Below, one piece after another: positions 54,341-62,351 of a DNA stretch of 64,000 bases. How positions within the stretch are numbered: the first letter of the stretch is position 1; the number at the start of each line of letters is the position of its first letter. The notes below the pieces were generated by a model. It saw nothing but the letters and a program-made list of their open reading frames with translations, was not told where the DNA came from and did not search any database. A program made the position numbers and the translations under genes. The stretch spans positions 1-64,000 of the forward strand of contig CAZCTC010000005.1 in the NCBI GenBank assembly GCA_964501335.1, in the 5' to 3' direction. The stretch comes from CAZCTC01 sp964501335 (lineage in GTDB: Bacteria > Chloroflexota > Anaerolineae > B4-G1 > SLSP01).

Positions 54341-55125
54341 CCCTGCCCCCTGATTTCTGCCCCGCCCTGCAAAAACAGCGCACCGAATTCGACCGGCTCT
54401 GGCTCTTTCTGGATTACGACGGCACCCTGGCCGACTTTGCTCCTACCCCCAACATCGTCAGTCCGGACCCCGACCTGGTCGCTCTGCTGGATCAACTCGC
54501 CCGGCTGCCCCACCTGCGGCTCACGGTCATCAGCGGCCGACCGCTGGCCCTGCTGCGTAGCCTGCTGCCGCTCTCCGCCGGCATCTTAATGGCGGGCTCC
54601 TACGGCCTGGAAATCCAGACCGCCGCCGGAGCCCGCCTGGACCGCCTCTCCCTGGATCAGATCCGCTCCCCCCTGGAAGAACTCAAACCGCTCTGGGAAA
54701 CCCTGATCGCCAACCACAACGGCTACTACCTCGAGGACAAGGGCTGGACCATCGCCCTCCATGCCCGCTATGCCCCCGATGAAGAAGCCGAAATCATTCT
54801 GGCGTCAGCCCACGGGCTGATTCCCCCCAGCATCCGTAACGGACAATATCGCATCCTCACCGGCCATAAATTTTTGGAAGTCGGCCCCGCGGCGGCCCAC
54901 AAGGGGCTGACCGTCGATTATTTGCTGGAATGGGAACCCTGGCCGCACGCCGGCCTGATCTATGCCGGAGACGACATTCGCGACGAAGAAGCCTTCGGAC
55001 ACGTTCAGGTCCACAAAGGCCTAACGATCCTCGTCGCCCCGGAAGAACGCCCCACCCTGGCCCAATGCCGCCTCCCCAATCCCGCCGCCCTGCGCGCCTG
55101 GCTCCGCACCTTCCTGTCAAAATAA
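54337..55125 (+). CDS. HAD phosphatase, trehalose-6-phosphatase-like
   Basis: A 262-aa OtsB-type phosphatase. It has HAD motif I LFLDYDGTLADF, motif II VISGRP, GSYGLEI, a C2B cap, and motif IV YAGDDIRDEEAF. It should dephosphorylate the sugar-phosphate made by the GT20 enzyme. As GT20 and GT4 are unusual, the substrate could be another glycosyl phosphate, so I do not name it otsB with certainty. Last gene of the four-gene unit. No clear terminator follows. Confidence 0.88.
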   Translation: MTLPPDFCPALQKQRTEFDRLWLFLDYDGTLADFAPTPNIVSPDPDLVALLDQLARLPHLRLTVISGRPLALLRSLLPLSAGILMAGSYGLEIQTAAGARLDRLSLDQIRSPLEELKPLWETLIANHNGYYLEDKGWTIALHARYAPDEEAEIILASAHGLIPPSIRNGQYRILTGHKFLEVGPAAAHKGLTVDYLLEWEPWPHAGLIYAGDDIRDEEAFGHVQVHKGLTILVAPEERPTLAQCRLPNPAALRAWLRTFLSK

Positions 55126-55205
55126 AGCGATTAGAATTACTGCCGGCACACCCATCCAAAACAGCAACCCGGGCTTAAAACGGTAAATCCAGGCTCCCTC
55201 CTCCC

Positions 55206-55233
55206 TTGTCAAAGCTCCCAAGCCGCTTATAAT
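55206..55233 (+). promoter_or_regulatory. Promoter of the beta-helix gene
   Basis: TTGTCA (55206-55211), 16-bp spacer, TATAAT (55228-55233), about 45 nt before the ATG at 55279. Confidence 0.6.
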
Positions 55234-55278
55234 CGCACCCATGCACAACACCCAAATCCAAAACAAAGCACATCCATC

Positions 55279-56901
55279 ATGGACGAGCTGGCTCGCCACA
55301 AACTGATCGCCATCATCCAACTCCGCGGATTGGAAGTCCTGGAAGACCCGGGCGCCGTCAAAGGACTGCTCGCCGATCAGGGACTCGGCCGCTACTCCCG
55401 GGAACGCTCCGTCCTGCTGGTCGCTCTGGAGGAAACCGTTCCTCAGCAGCTCCTGTCCAAATCCAGACTTCTACCGCTCGATATCGTCATCGGACAATTG
55501 ACCCGGCACCTGCAAGACACCCGCGCCATTGAAGCCGCAGCCGCACGCTGGGCCGTCGAAAGCTGGGCCCTCGCCGTGGGATTGACACTGTCCACACCGA
55601 CCGCCCCGGCCGAAAAGCCCCAGCTCGTCGTCACCCCGGTCACAACCTCTCCCCCCCCCACCCTCATCCCGCTCATTCCACCGACTTCCACCGGACTACG
55701 CATTGCCGCGGACGGCACCGGCGATTTCCTCACCCTGGAAGAAGCGCTGGCCAAAGCCACCCCCGGCACCATCCTGCACCTCAACGCCGGCACCTACTAT
55801 TTACCCCAAACCATCTCGATCAAACAATCCCTCACCTTAATCGGCGCCGGACAGAAGGCCACCCTCTTGATCGGCCAGGCCCCCGACCTCCTTTTCACCC
55901 TGACCGGCAACAGCACCATTGCCCTCAGCAATCTCACCCTGAAACGCGAAGGGCCGGCCGGCGATCTGATCTACTGCTCGGAAAAAATTCAACTCAGTCT
56001 GACCCGTTGCCGATTGGAAGGGGCCCGGACCCCGCCGAAAGGATGGGGCGTCGGCCTCCTGCTCGATCAACAAAGCCATGCCACCGTCCAGGAATGCACC
56101 TTCACCGACAACCAGGGGGCCGGCCTGACCGCCCTCGATCAGGCCGGTTACACCGTCGAAAACAGCGACTTCACCCATAACGGTTACGGTATCACCCTCT
56201 GGGGCAAAACCACCGGCGAGATCCGCCACAATCTATGCAGCCACAACCATAAAAGCGGCATCTACGTCGATCAACAGGCCCAACCCACCCTGACCGGGAA
56301 CCGTTGCCAGGAAAATCAGGAAGCCGGAATCGTCATCTTCGGCAGCGCCGGCGGTTCAGCCGTCAGCAATGTCTGCAATCACAACGAAAAATACGGTATT
56401 TACGTCGATCAGGAAGCCCAACCCCGGCTTCAACAAAACCAGTGTCAGGAAAACCGCGGCTCGGGGATCACCTATGGCGGAAAAGCCGGCGGCACGGCAA
56501 ACGGCAACCTCTGCCATCAAAACCGCAAACACGGCATCGAACTCCGCGCCCAGGCGGCCCCGGAACTGACCGAAAACAGCTGCCGGAAGAATAATGAAGT
56601 GGGAATTTGCTACGGAGAAACCACCGGAGGAATTGCCCGCCGCAACCACTGCGCGGACAATTTGAAACATGGGATTTACCTCAAAGATAGAGCGCAACCG
56701 CTCCTGGAAGAAAACACCTGTCAAAACAACGGCTGGTCCGGCATCTACTACTATGCCCAATCAGGAGGAACCGCCCGCAACAACCGTTGCCTGAACAATG
56801 CCTCCCACGGCATCTACATCCACGCCACCGCCGGGCCCCGGCTGGACAACAATCAATGTCAGGGCAACCGCGCCCAAAACTACACCGACGAACGCCCCTG
56901 A
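55279..56901 (+). CDS. Right-handed parallel beta-helix protein with N-terminal adaptor domain
   Basis: A 540-aa protein. Residues 1-100 form a small helical domain (RGLEVLEDPGAVKGLLAD ... RWAVESWALAVGL) of a type I associate with filamentous Chloroflexi and cyanobacteria, where it precedes varied C-terminal domains. After a Pro/Thr linker (about 105-140), a pectin-lyase-like beta-helix (145-535) carries about 15 PbH1 coils of roughly 22 residues with recurring GIYVDQ and N-x-C patterns. There is no signal peptide or membrane helix. The regular cysteines and asparagines suggest ladder stacking inside the helix. Function unknown: carbohydrate binding or a scaffold are possible. Confidence 0.8.
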   Translation: MDELARHKLIAIIQLRGLEVLEDPGAVKGLLADQGLGRYSRERSVLLVALEETVPQQLLSKSRLLPLDIVIGQLTRHLQDTRAIEAAAARWAVESWALAVGLTLSTPTAPAEKPQLVVTPVTTSPPPTLIPLIPPTSTGLRIAADGTGDFLTLEEALAKATPGTILHLNAGTYYLPQTISIKQSLTLIGAGQKATLLIGQAPDLLFTLTGNSTIALSNLTLKREGPAGDLIYCSEKIQLSLTRCRLEGARTPPKGWGVGLLLDQQSHATVQECTFTDNQGAGLTALDQAGYTVENSDFTHNGYGITLWGKTTGEIRHNLCSHNHKSGIYVDQQAQPTLTGNRCQENQEAGIVIFGSAGGSAVSNVCNHNEKYGIYVDQEAQPRLQQNQCQENRGSGITYGGKAGGTANGNLCHQNRKHGIELRAQAAPELTENSCRKNNEVGICYGETTGGIARRNHCADNLKHGIYLKDRAQPLLEENTCQNNGWSGIYYYAQSGGTARNNRCLNNASHGIYIHATAGPRLDNNQCQGNRAQNYTDERP

Positions 56902-57417
56902 AAAAAGCCTCTCGGTGCGGATACCCCGGGAAACACAAGAAAAAAAATGGGGTCGCGCGCATTCGGATGCGCGCGACCCCATTTAAATAAAAACTCTCTC
57001 CCCATCCCGCACGTTGCTTCGAGCCGAACAAAAACCTGTTGCGGGACACTGAAAATGACTACCACTCAGGTTAAAAAAGCCTATGTTTTCGCGCGCATTC
57101 GGATGCGCGCGAAAACATAAATAAATTCTCCCCCCATCCCGCGCGTCGCTTCGAGCCGAACAAAAACCTTTTGCGGGACGCTGAAAACCAGTCACCCGAA
57201 TCGATAAAAAAAGACGACCTGTGCAGTTAGCCCGGAAAGCGTGGAAAAGAACAGGCCATTTTTCGGCGGCTTCAGAAAGCCGCCGAAAAATGAATAAAAA
57301 AATACCCCTCTCTCCCCATCCAGCGCGTCGCTTTTTACCGGGAAAACACCGATTGCGGGATGCAAAAAGTCGGCTGTTAACCGCCACTACGAACAACCGC
57401 ACAAGTCAAAAAACGCC
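56902..57417 (+). repeat. Cluster of three 36-nt hairpins with module B copies
   Basis: Gene-free. Hairpin 1: ATGGGGTCGCGCGCAT (56947-56962), TCGG, 56967-56982. Hairpin 2: ATGTTTTCGCGCGCAT (57083-57098), TCGG, 57103-57118. Hairpin 3: CATTTTTCGGCGGCTT (57257-57272), CAGA, 57277-57292. Each is followed by ATAAA-type spacer and module B (56993-57055, 57125-57190, 57305-57372). Module C copies occur at 57218 (reverse) and 57395. The densest array in the window. Confidence 0.85.
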
Positions 57418-58647
57418 TTACCCCTCCGCCGGAACAGCAGCGCCCTGCGTCACTCCCCCGCTCATCGAGCGCGCCCAAAAAGCCGAAAAAGCCAGCGCCA
57501 CCCCCAACAACAAGGCCCCACTGAAATAAGGCATCCCGGTCCCCAGCTTATACAGATAACCGCCCAGCAGCGGCCCGACAATCCGACCCAACGAATCGAA
57601 CGAATCCATCAATCCGATGGCCACTCCCTGCCCGACCTTCGCCCGCCGGGAAATCAAAGAAGAATTTGCCGGGCGCGCAAGCCCGGTCCCGATCGACAAA
57701 GTACAGATTCCCACAATCGCGCCGGCCATGTCGCTGGAAAGCGCGATCCCTATCATCCCCACAATTCCCAGCGACAGCCCCACCAACGTCATCCGCACCT
57801 CGCCCCAACGTTTGGTCAACTTGCCGACCAGGAATCCCTGAACAAAAGAGCCCACCACGCCCATGATTACAAAAATCCATCCCACATTCTGAGCATTCAA
57901 CCTCAAACGATCCTGGGCGAAGAAACTAAAAGTCACCTCCAGCCCCACAATCCCCAACGACAACGCCAGCGTCACGCCGTAAAGCGCCGCCAGCTCCGAA
58001 GAAAAAGCCGACCAGCGGGACACCCGCTTCGTTTGATGCTGAACCGACCGTTTTTCCGCGGGCAAGGATTCAGGCAGAAAAACCAACACGCCGATCAAGG
58101 CCAACGCAGCCAGCCCGGCGCTCACAAAGAACGGTAGAGAAAGCGAAATCTGGCCCAGACTTCCGCCCAACCCCGGTCCGAAAATCACGCCCAGTCCGAA
58201 TGCCGCGCCTAAAATCCCCATCCCTTTAGCCCGTTCCTCCGGCGGCGTGATATCGCTGATATAAGCCATCGCTGTCGGCATCGTGGCCGCCGAAAGCACG
58301 CCCCCCAACATCCGGGCCGCAAACAGCATCCAGAGCTGCGAAGCCATGCCAAACCATATCTGCGCAATCACATAGCCCACCAACCCCGCCATCAACACCG
58401 GCCGCCGGCCGATCCGATCCGAAAGCTGTCCCCACAGAGGGGCAAAAATGAACTGCATCAGAGAATAAACACCCACAATCCAGCCCATCGTATCCACATC
58501 CGCCCCGAAATGCCGGATGTAAGAAGCCTCAATAGGAAACAACACCGAAAAACCCATCATCACCAATAGCAACACCCCGAAAAGCAATCCCAGCGCAACC
58601 TTTTGCTGCTGCGGCGACAATTCTAAACCATTCTTAGCATCCATCAT
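57418..58647 (-). CDS. MFS exporter, co-transcribed with GH3-type synthetase
   Basis: A 409-aa major facilitator with 12 helices. Loop 2-3 is GQLSDRIGRRPVLM and helix 5 has FGPGLGG, as in DHA1 drug:proton antiporters. It starts 23 nt after the stop of the GH3-type gene at 58671 on the same strand, with GGGAG before the ATG, so the two should form one transcript under the palindromic operator at 60475. It may export the conjugate made by the synthetase, or a toxic precursor. Paralogous to 44009-45223. Confidence 0.88.
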   Translation of the reverse strand: MMDAKNGLELSPQQQKVALGLLFGVLLLVMMGFSVLFPIEASYIRHFGADVDTMGWIVGVYSLMQFIFAPLWGQLSDRIGRRPVLMAGLVGYVIAQIWFGMASQLWMLFAARMLGGVLSAATMPTAMAYISDITPPEERAKGMGILGAAFGLGVIFGPGLGGSLGQISLSLPFFVSAGLAALALIGVLVFLPESLPAEKRSVQHQTKRVSRWSAFSSELAALYGVTLALSLGIVGLEVTFSFFAQDRLRLNAQNVGWIFVIMGVVGSFVQGFLVGKLTKRWGEVRMTLVGLSLGIVGMIGIALSSDMAGAIVGICTLSIGTGLARPANSSLISRRAKVGQGVAIGLMDSFDSLGRIVGPLLGGYLYKLGTGMPYFSGALLLGVALAFSAFWARSMSGGVTQGAAVPAEG

Positions 58648-58670
58648 CCATTCATCTCCCTACCGTCAGA

Positions 58671-60437
58671 TTAAATTAGCAGTCTGATCTCATCCGAAAA
58701 AAATTCCCGCACCATTCCCGGATCAGCAAAAACTCGAGGGACTTTCAGTTGTGAAGGCGAAATCCCCTGGCTCATCCGTATCTTACGATAACGCTCAAAA
58801 GCTCCCGGTTTCAAAACCAACCCTCCCAACGGCCCGACCGCTTCCGTGGAGCGCACATCTTCATAAGCTGCCGCCACTCGCCGCAAAGCCGTCTCCGTCG
58901 CCTGCAATAACCGCCTGACCTGCTCCGGGCTCGAGAAACCTGGGATCGGCTCCATCACCAGCAAATAACGTCCCGGCACAACACTCAAATCTACCGTCAT
59001 AAAATAATCGACCAACCCGGCGCCTTCCCTCCGACAGGCATACTCACACGCCTCTACAAGATGATGCTCGGCGGTCTTCTCTCCGATCAAATTGAGACCG
59101 CTCCCACGCCTTTCGAGAAATTCCACCACGGGGGCCCGACCTTCAAAACGCTTCATCCGCACCACATCGCCCATCCGATAACGAAACAATCCGCTATAAT
59201 TGGTAATTACGACCTCATAATCCTGCCCCAGTTCAGCCTGCTCGCCCGGAATCAGCGGCCCAATCGCATCCCCCCGCTCAGAAAGCGGCAACAATTCAAT
59301 GTACGCATCCTGAGCCGCCAGCACATAATCACTCTGCTCCGGGCCTAATGCAAATCCCAACCCCGACGATTCTGAAGCGGCATAGATCGGAGAAAAAACC
59401 GGCACCTCTCCCAGATAGGGGCGCAATTGGTCAATATAAAAACGAAAAGGTCCGGTCGCTACGGTGAAAACGCCCCCCACATCCGGCCAGAGATCACGCA
59501 ACACAAACCGACCCTGGCTCAAACAACGCTCCACCACCGCCGCGCGCGCCGGAGACGGCTTGAGATAAGCCTCAATTGCGCCGCGCTCAGCCGTCGAAAG
59601 TTCCAGATCGGCCCTTAACGTCCCATCGGCCAGATCTTGCAGCAATTGCGACGCTTTCGCTTCCAGATCCCGCAGAATGTAAAGTAGCATCGGCGGAAAA
59701 AACGAGGCTATCGTCCACAAATTTCTGGCCCGCAACGCAAACAACAAATGCAAATAACGAGCTGTCTCTTGTGGTTGAATCTTGATCACTTCCTGGGGTG
59801 CCGTAAACAACAGATTCGCCACCGCCCCCATCCGCTGGAAACCGCTGGTTGTCGCCGCTCCCTTAAAAATTCCACCCGGTGTCTTTCCCCGCAAAGATCC
59901 CGTAACCGGCATAAAAATCGGCCCTCGAATCGGGCCTAAAACCCCGGTTCGAACCCCCATACCAAACGGGATCACCATCGAACTCCTCACAGCCACCGAA
60001 ACCCGTTGTCGCGTAATAGGAATCAATTTCTGCGGCCCGGTCGTTCCGGAACTTTCCGCAAAATATTCCACCGGGTGTCGGGTCAACACATTCTTTTCCC
60101 CATTGGCCATCCGCAAAATGTAGGGCACATAATCCTGATAAGTCGTTAACGGCAATGTCTCAAAAACATCCTGAGCCCGTGGACCGGCCAACCCTTGCAT
60201 CCGCCCCCATTCCGTCGGCCCATTAAGCTGCAAAATCGACTTCAAAAGCGCCTTACTCCGCTCAGGATAACACTGCGTATCGGCCAGGAATCGCTCGGCG
60301 CCTTGACGCAATCCCCATCGCACCCCTTCCAGCAAAACCATCCTCCCCTTCGCTGTCCATCCACTTCTGGAATCCCCCGAAATTTCCGGCTTCGCCCTCA
60401 CCTCACCGGACTCCCTTACCTCCTGCTGTACGGCCAT
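58671..60437 (-). CDS. GH3 acyl-acid-amido synthetase family protein (copy 1)
   Basis: A 588-aa adenylate-forming enzyme of the GH3 auxin-responsive family (JAR1-like; not glycoside hydrolase 3). These enzymes activate a carboxylic acid with ATP and join it to an amino acid or amine. ATP-binding motif 1 is AESSGTTGPQKLIPIT, motif 2 is PIYAASESSGLGF and motif 3 is GLFRYRMGDVV. ATG 60437 is preferred over the adjoining GTG 60440 on spacing from GGGAG. It heads an operon with the MFS gene. Substrates unknown. Confidence 0.88.
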   Translation of the reverse strand: MAVQQEVRESGEVRAKPEISGDSRSGWTAKGRMVLLEGVRWGLRQGAERFLADTQCYPERSKALLKSILQLNGPTEWGRMQGLAGPRAQDVFETLPLTTYQDYVPYILRMANGEKNVLTRHPVEYFAESSGTTGPQKLIPITRQRVSVAVRSSMVIPFGMGVRTGVLGPIRGPIFMPVTGSLRGKTPGGIFKGAATTSGFQRMGAVANLLFTAPQEVIKIQPQETARYLHLLFALRARNLWTIASFFPPMLLYILRDLEAKASQLLQDLADGTLRADLELSTAERGAIEAYLKPSPARAAVVERCLSQGRFVLRDLWPDVGGVFTVATGPFRFYIDQLRPYLGEVPVFSPIYAASESSGLGFALGPEQSDYVLAAQDAYIELLPLSERGDAIGPLIPGEQAELGQDYEVVITNYSGLFRYRMGDVVRMKRFEGRAPVVEFLERRGSGLNLIGEKTAEHHLVEACEYACRREGAGLVDYFMTVDLSVVPGRYLLVMEPIPGFSSPEQVRRLLQATETALRRVAAAYEDVRSTEAVGPLGGLVLKPGAFERYRKIRMSQGISPSQLKVPRVFADPGMVREFFSDEIRLLI

Positions 60438-60474
60438 CACCTTTCTCCCTCTTCACTTCATAGCCCCGGCGCTC

Positions 60475-60520
60475 GTATACCAGACGGTATACATTATACT
60501 AAACAGTATACAGATGTCAA
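60475..60520 (-). promoter_or_regulatory. Consensus promoter overlapped by two palindromic operators
   Basis: On the minus strand TTGACA (60520-60515), a 16-bp spacer and TATAAT (60498-60493) form a perfect sigma-70-type promoter. One palindrome, TATACT-GTTT-AGTATA (60510-60495), fills the spacer. The second, GTATACC-GTCT-GGTATAC (60492-60475), covers the start site. The repeated GTATAC half-sites are typical of TetR-family repressors. No regulator gene is in the window. Confidence 0.8.
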
Positions 60521-62214
60521 GAAAGAAATCGCCCCACAATCTCCTCTCCAAAATACTGCGTCACAAACCCCGGATCGGGAATCACATGTAACATCTTAAA
60601 CTGAGAAGCGGACACCCCCTGACTCATCCGGAAATCCCGATAACGCTCAAAAGCTCCCGAACGCAAAACGATGCCCCCCAAAGGAGCTATGTTGCCATAC
60701 TGGCGATGATACTGATAACGCGGCGCCGCCTTGATCAAATAAACGTCAAATCTTTCGAGCAACTTCTTTAAAGAAAATTCCATCTCAGGCTGCCACTTAA
60801 CCGCCGATTCCAAAACGACCAGGTAACGCGAAGGGGTTGTCGACAGATCGATCGTCACAAAATAATCGACCAGAGGGAAATGCACTTCCTGCCGGGCTGC
60901 TGCCCAGGCTTCCTGAAGATAATGTTCGGGCATCTTTTCCCCTGCCAGATTAAGGCCCCGCCCACGCCGTTCTACAAATTCCACAACGGGGGCCTCATTA
61001 TGGAAACCCACAGCCTTCACGACATCTCCCAACCGGTAACGCACCAATCCCCCCCACGTCGTAATCACCACCTCATAAGATTGCCCTGGTTCAGCTTTCC
61101 AGGCCGGTATTGGAAAACCGCTCGCCTCTCCCAGGCTGTCCACCGGCAACAATTCCAGATAAGCACTACGAGAGGAAAAGACATAGCCAGGTTGATCCGG
61201 CTCCAAAGCAAAACCAATCCCCGAAGCTTCTGAAGCTGCATAGATCGGAGAAAAGATCGGAACCGGCCCCAAATAACGACGAATCTGATCGGCATAAAAA
61301 CGAAAAGAGCCGGTAGAAACGGTTATCACACAACCAACGCCGGGCCAGAAATCCCTTACCGTCCAGGAAGGTTGCTTAAACTTTTGTTCCAGGAAACGAG
61401 CCCGTTCCGGTTGAGGCTTCCAACGGGCCAGCAAATCCTTGCGTTCAGCAGCAGACAGTTCCAATTCCGGCGACAAGGTTCCATCGGCCAGATCCCGCAA
61501 CAAAGCCGGGGCTTTCTCTTCCAAATCCCGAAAGATATACATCAAGGTCAAAGGAAAAAACGAACTGATCATCCAGATATCGCTGGCCCGCAAGGCAAAC
61601 AACAAATGCAAATAACGCGCCGTAGTTTGCGGCTGGATCTTCACTACCTCGCGCGGCGAAGTAAACAACCAATCGCTCACCCGTCCCATCCGCCTGATTC
61701 CACTCGTCGTAGCCGCCCCTTTAGCAATACCACCCGGGGTCTGACCGCGCAACATCTCGGTCATCGTCATCAAAACCGGCCCGCAAATCGGCCCTAAAAT
61801 CCCGGCCCGAACCGCCATTCCAAAAGGGATCGACATCGAATTGCTCAACGCCAGGGTAATCTGCTGTCGGGTAATCGGGATCAACTTCTGTGGCCCCGTT
61901 GTCCCGGAACTCTCCGCAAAATACTCCACAGGTTGTTTCGTCAACAGATTCTTTTCCCCGGCCGCCATCCGTTCGATATAAGGCGCATAATCTTCATATT
62001 GATTGGGAGCCAATGCCTGAAAAGTATCCAAAGCCTGAGGTCCATTCAAACCGTGAGCCCGTCCCCATTCCGTCTCTCCATTGAGCTGTAAAATTCCCTC
62101 AAGTGTCGCCTGACTGTGTTCCTTAAAATGCACCGTCTCCGTCAAAAATTGATCTGCGGTTCCCCGCAGCCATCCTCGCACCCGCTCCAACCACCATTCC
62201 GATATCCTGCCCAT
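60517..62214 (-). CDS. GH3 acyl-acid-amido synthetase family protein (copy 2)
   Basis: A 565-aa paralogue of the neighbouring synthetase. Motif 1 AESSGTTGPQKLIPIT is identical, motif 2 is PIYAASEASGIGF and motif 3 is LVRYRLGDVVK. Differences lie in the likely acyl-binding half (for example GMAVRAGILGPICGPV and MGRVSDWLF), so substrate choice may differ. The ATG at 62214 has AGGAGAAG upstream. The stop lies within the promoter region of copy 1, so read-through is possible, but copy 1 has its own regulated promoter. Confidence 0.87.
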   Translation of the reverse strand: MGRISEWWLERVRGWLRGTADQFLTETVHFKEHSQATLEGILQLNGETEWGRAHGLNGPQALDTFQALAPNQYEDYAPYIERMAAGEKNLLTKQPVEYFAESSGTTGPQKLIPITRQQITLALSNSMSIPFGMAVRAGILGPICGPVLMTMTEMLRGQTPGGIAKGAATTSGIRRMGRVSDWLFTSPREVVKIQPQTTARYLHLLFALRASDIWMISSFFPLTLMYIFRDLEEKAPALLRDLADGTLSPELELSAAERKDLLARWKPQPERARFLEQKFKQPSWTVRDFWPGVGCVITVSTGSFRFYADQIRRYLGPVPIFSPIYAASEASGIGFALEPDQPGYVFSSRSAYLELLPVDSLGEASGFPIPAWKAEPGQSYEVVITTWGGLVRYRLGDVVKAVGFHNEAPVVEFVERRGRGLNLAGEKMPEHYLQEAWAAARQEVHFPLVDYFVTIDLSTTPSRYLVVLESAVKWQPEMEFSLKKLLERFDVYLIKAAPRYQYHRQYGNIAPLGGIVLRSGAFERYRDFRMSQGVSASQFKMLHVIPDPGFVTQYFGEEIVGRFLS

Positions 62215-62351
62215 CGTACTTCTCCTGCCTTTTTAAGGATTAACCTACCGGCAACCAGGCTCCCCTCCCTGGGAATAGTTCACATGTTGTTAGAATAATT
62301 TTACTGTCAAAAGCAAAAAAACAGCTCGACAGTTATAATTTAGATTGAGAA
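62215..62351. other. Intergenic region between synthetase copies 2 and 3
   Basis: No gene. On the minus strand it has a TTGACA at about 62314-62309 without a clear -10, and a CTGTTTTTTTGC T-run near 62322-62333 that could end copy 3. The GTATAC operator is absent, so copy 2 is probably regulated differently. Confidence 0.4.

Noticed and set aside
51552..55125. Naming the GT20 and phosphatase genes otsA and otsB
   Set aside because: The GT20 loop residues are divergent and additional GT4 and GH63 genes suggest another product.
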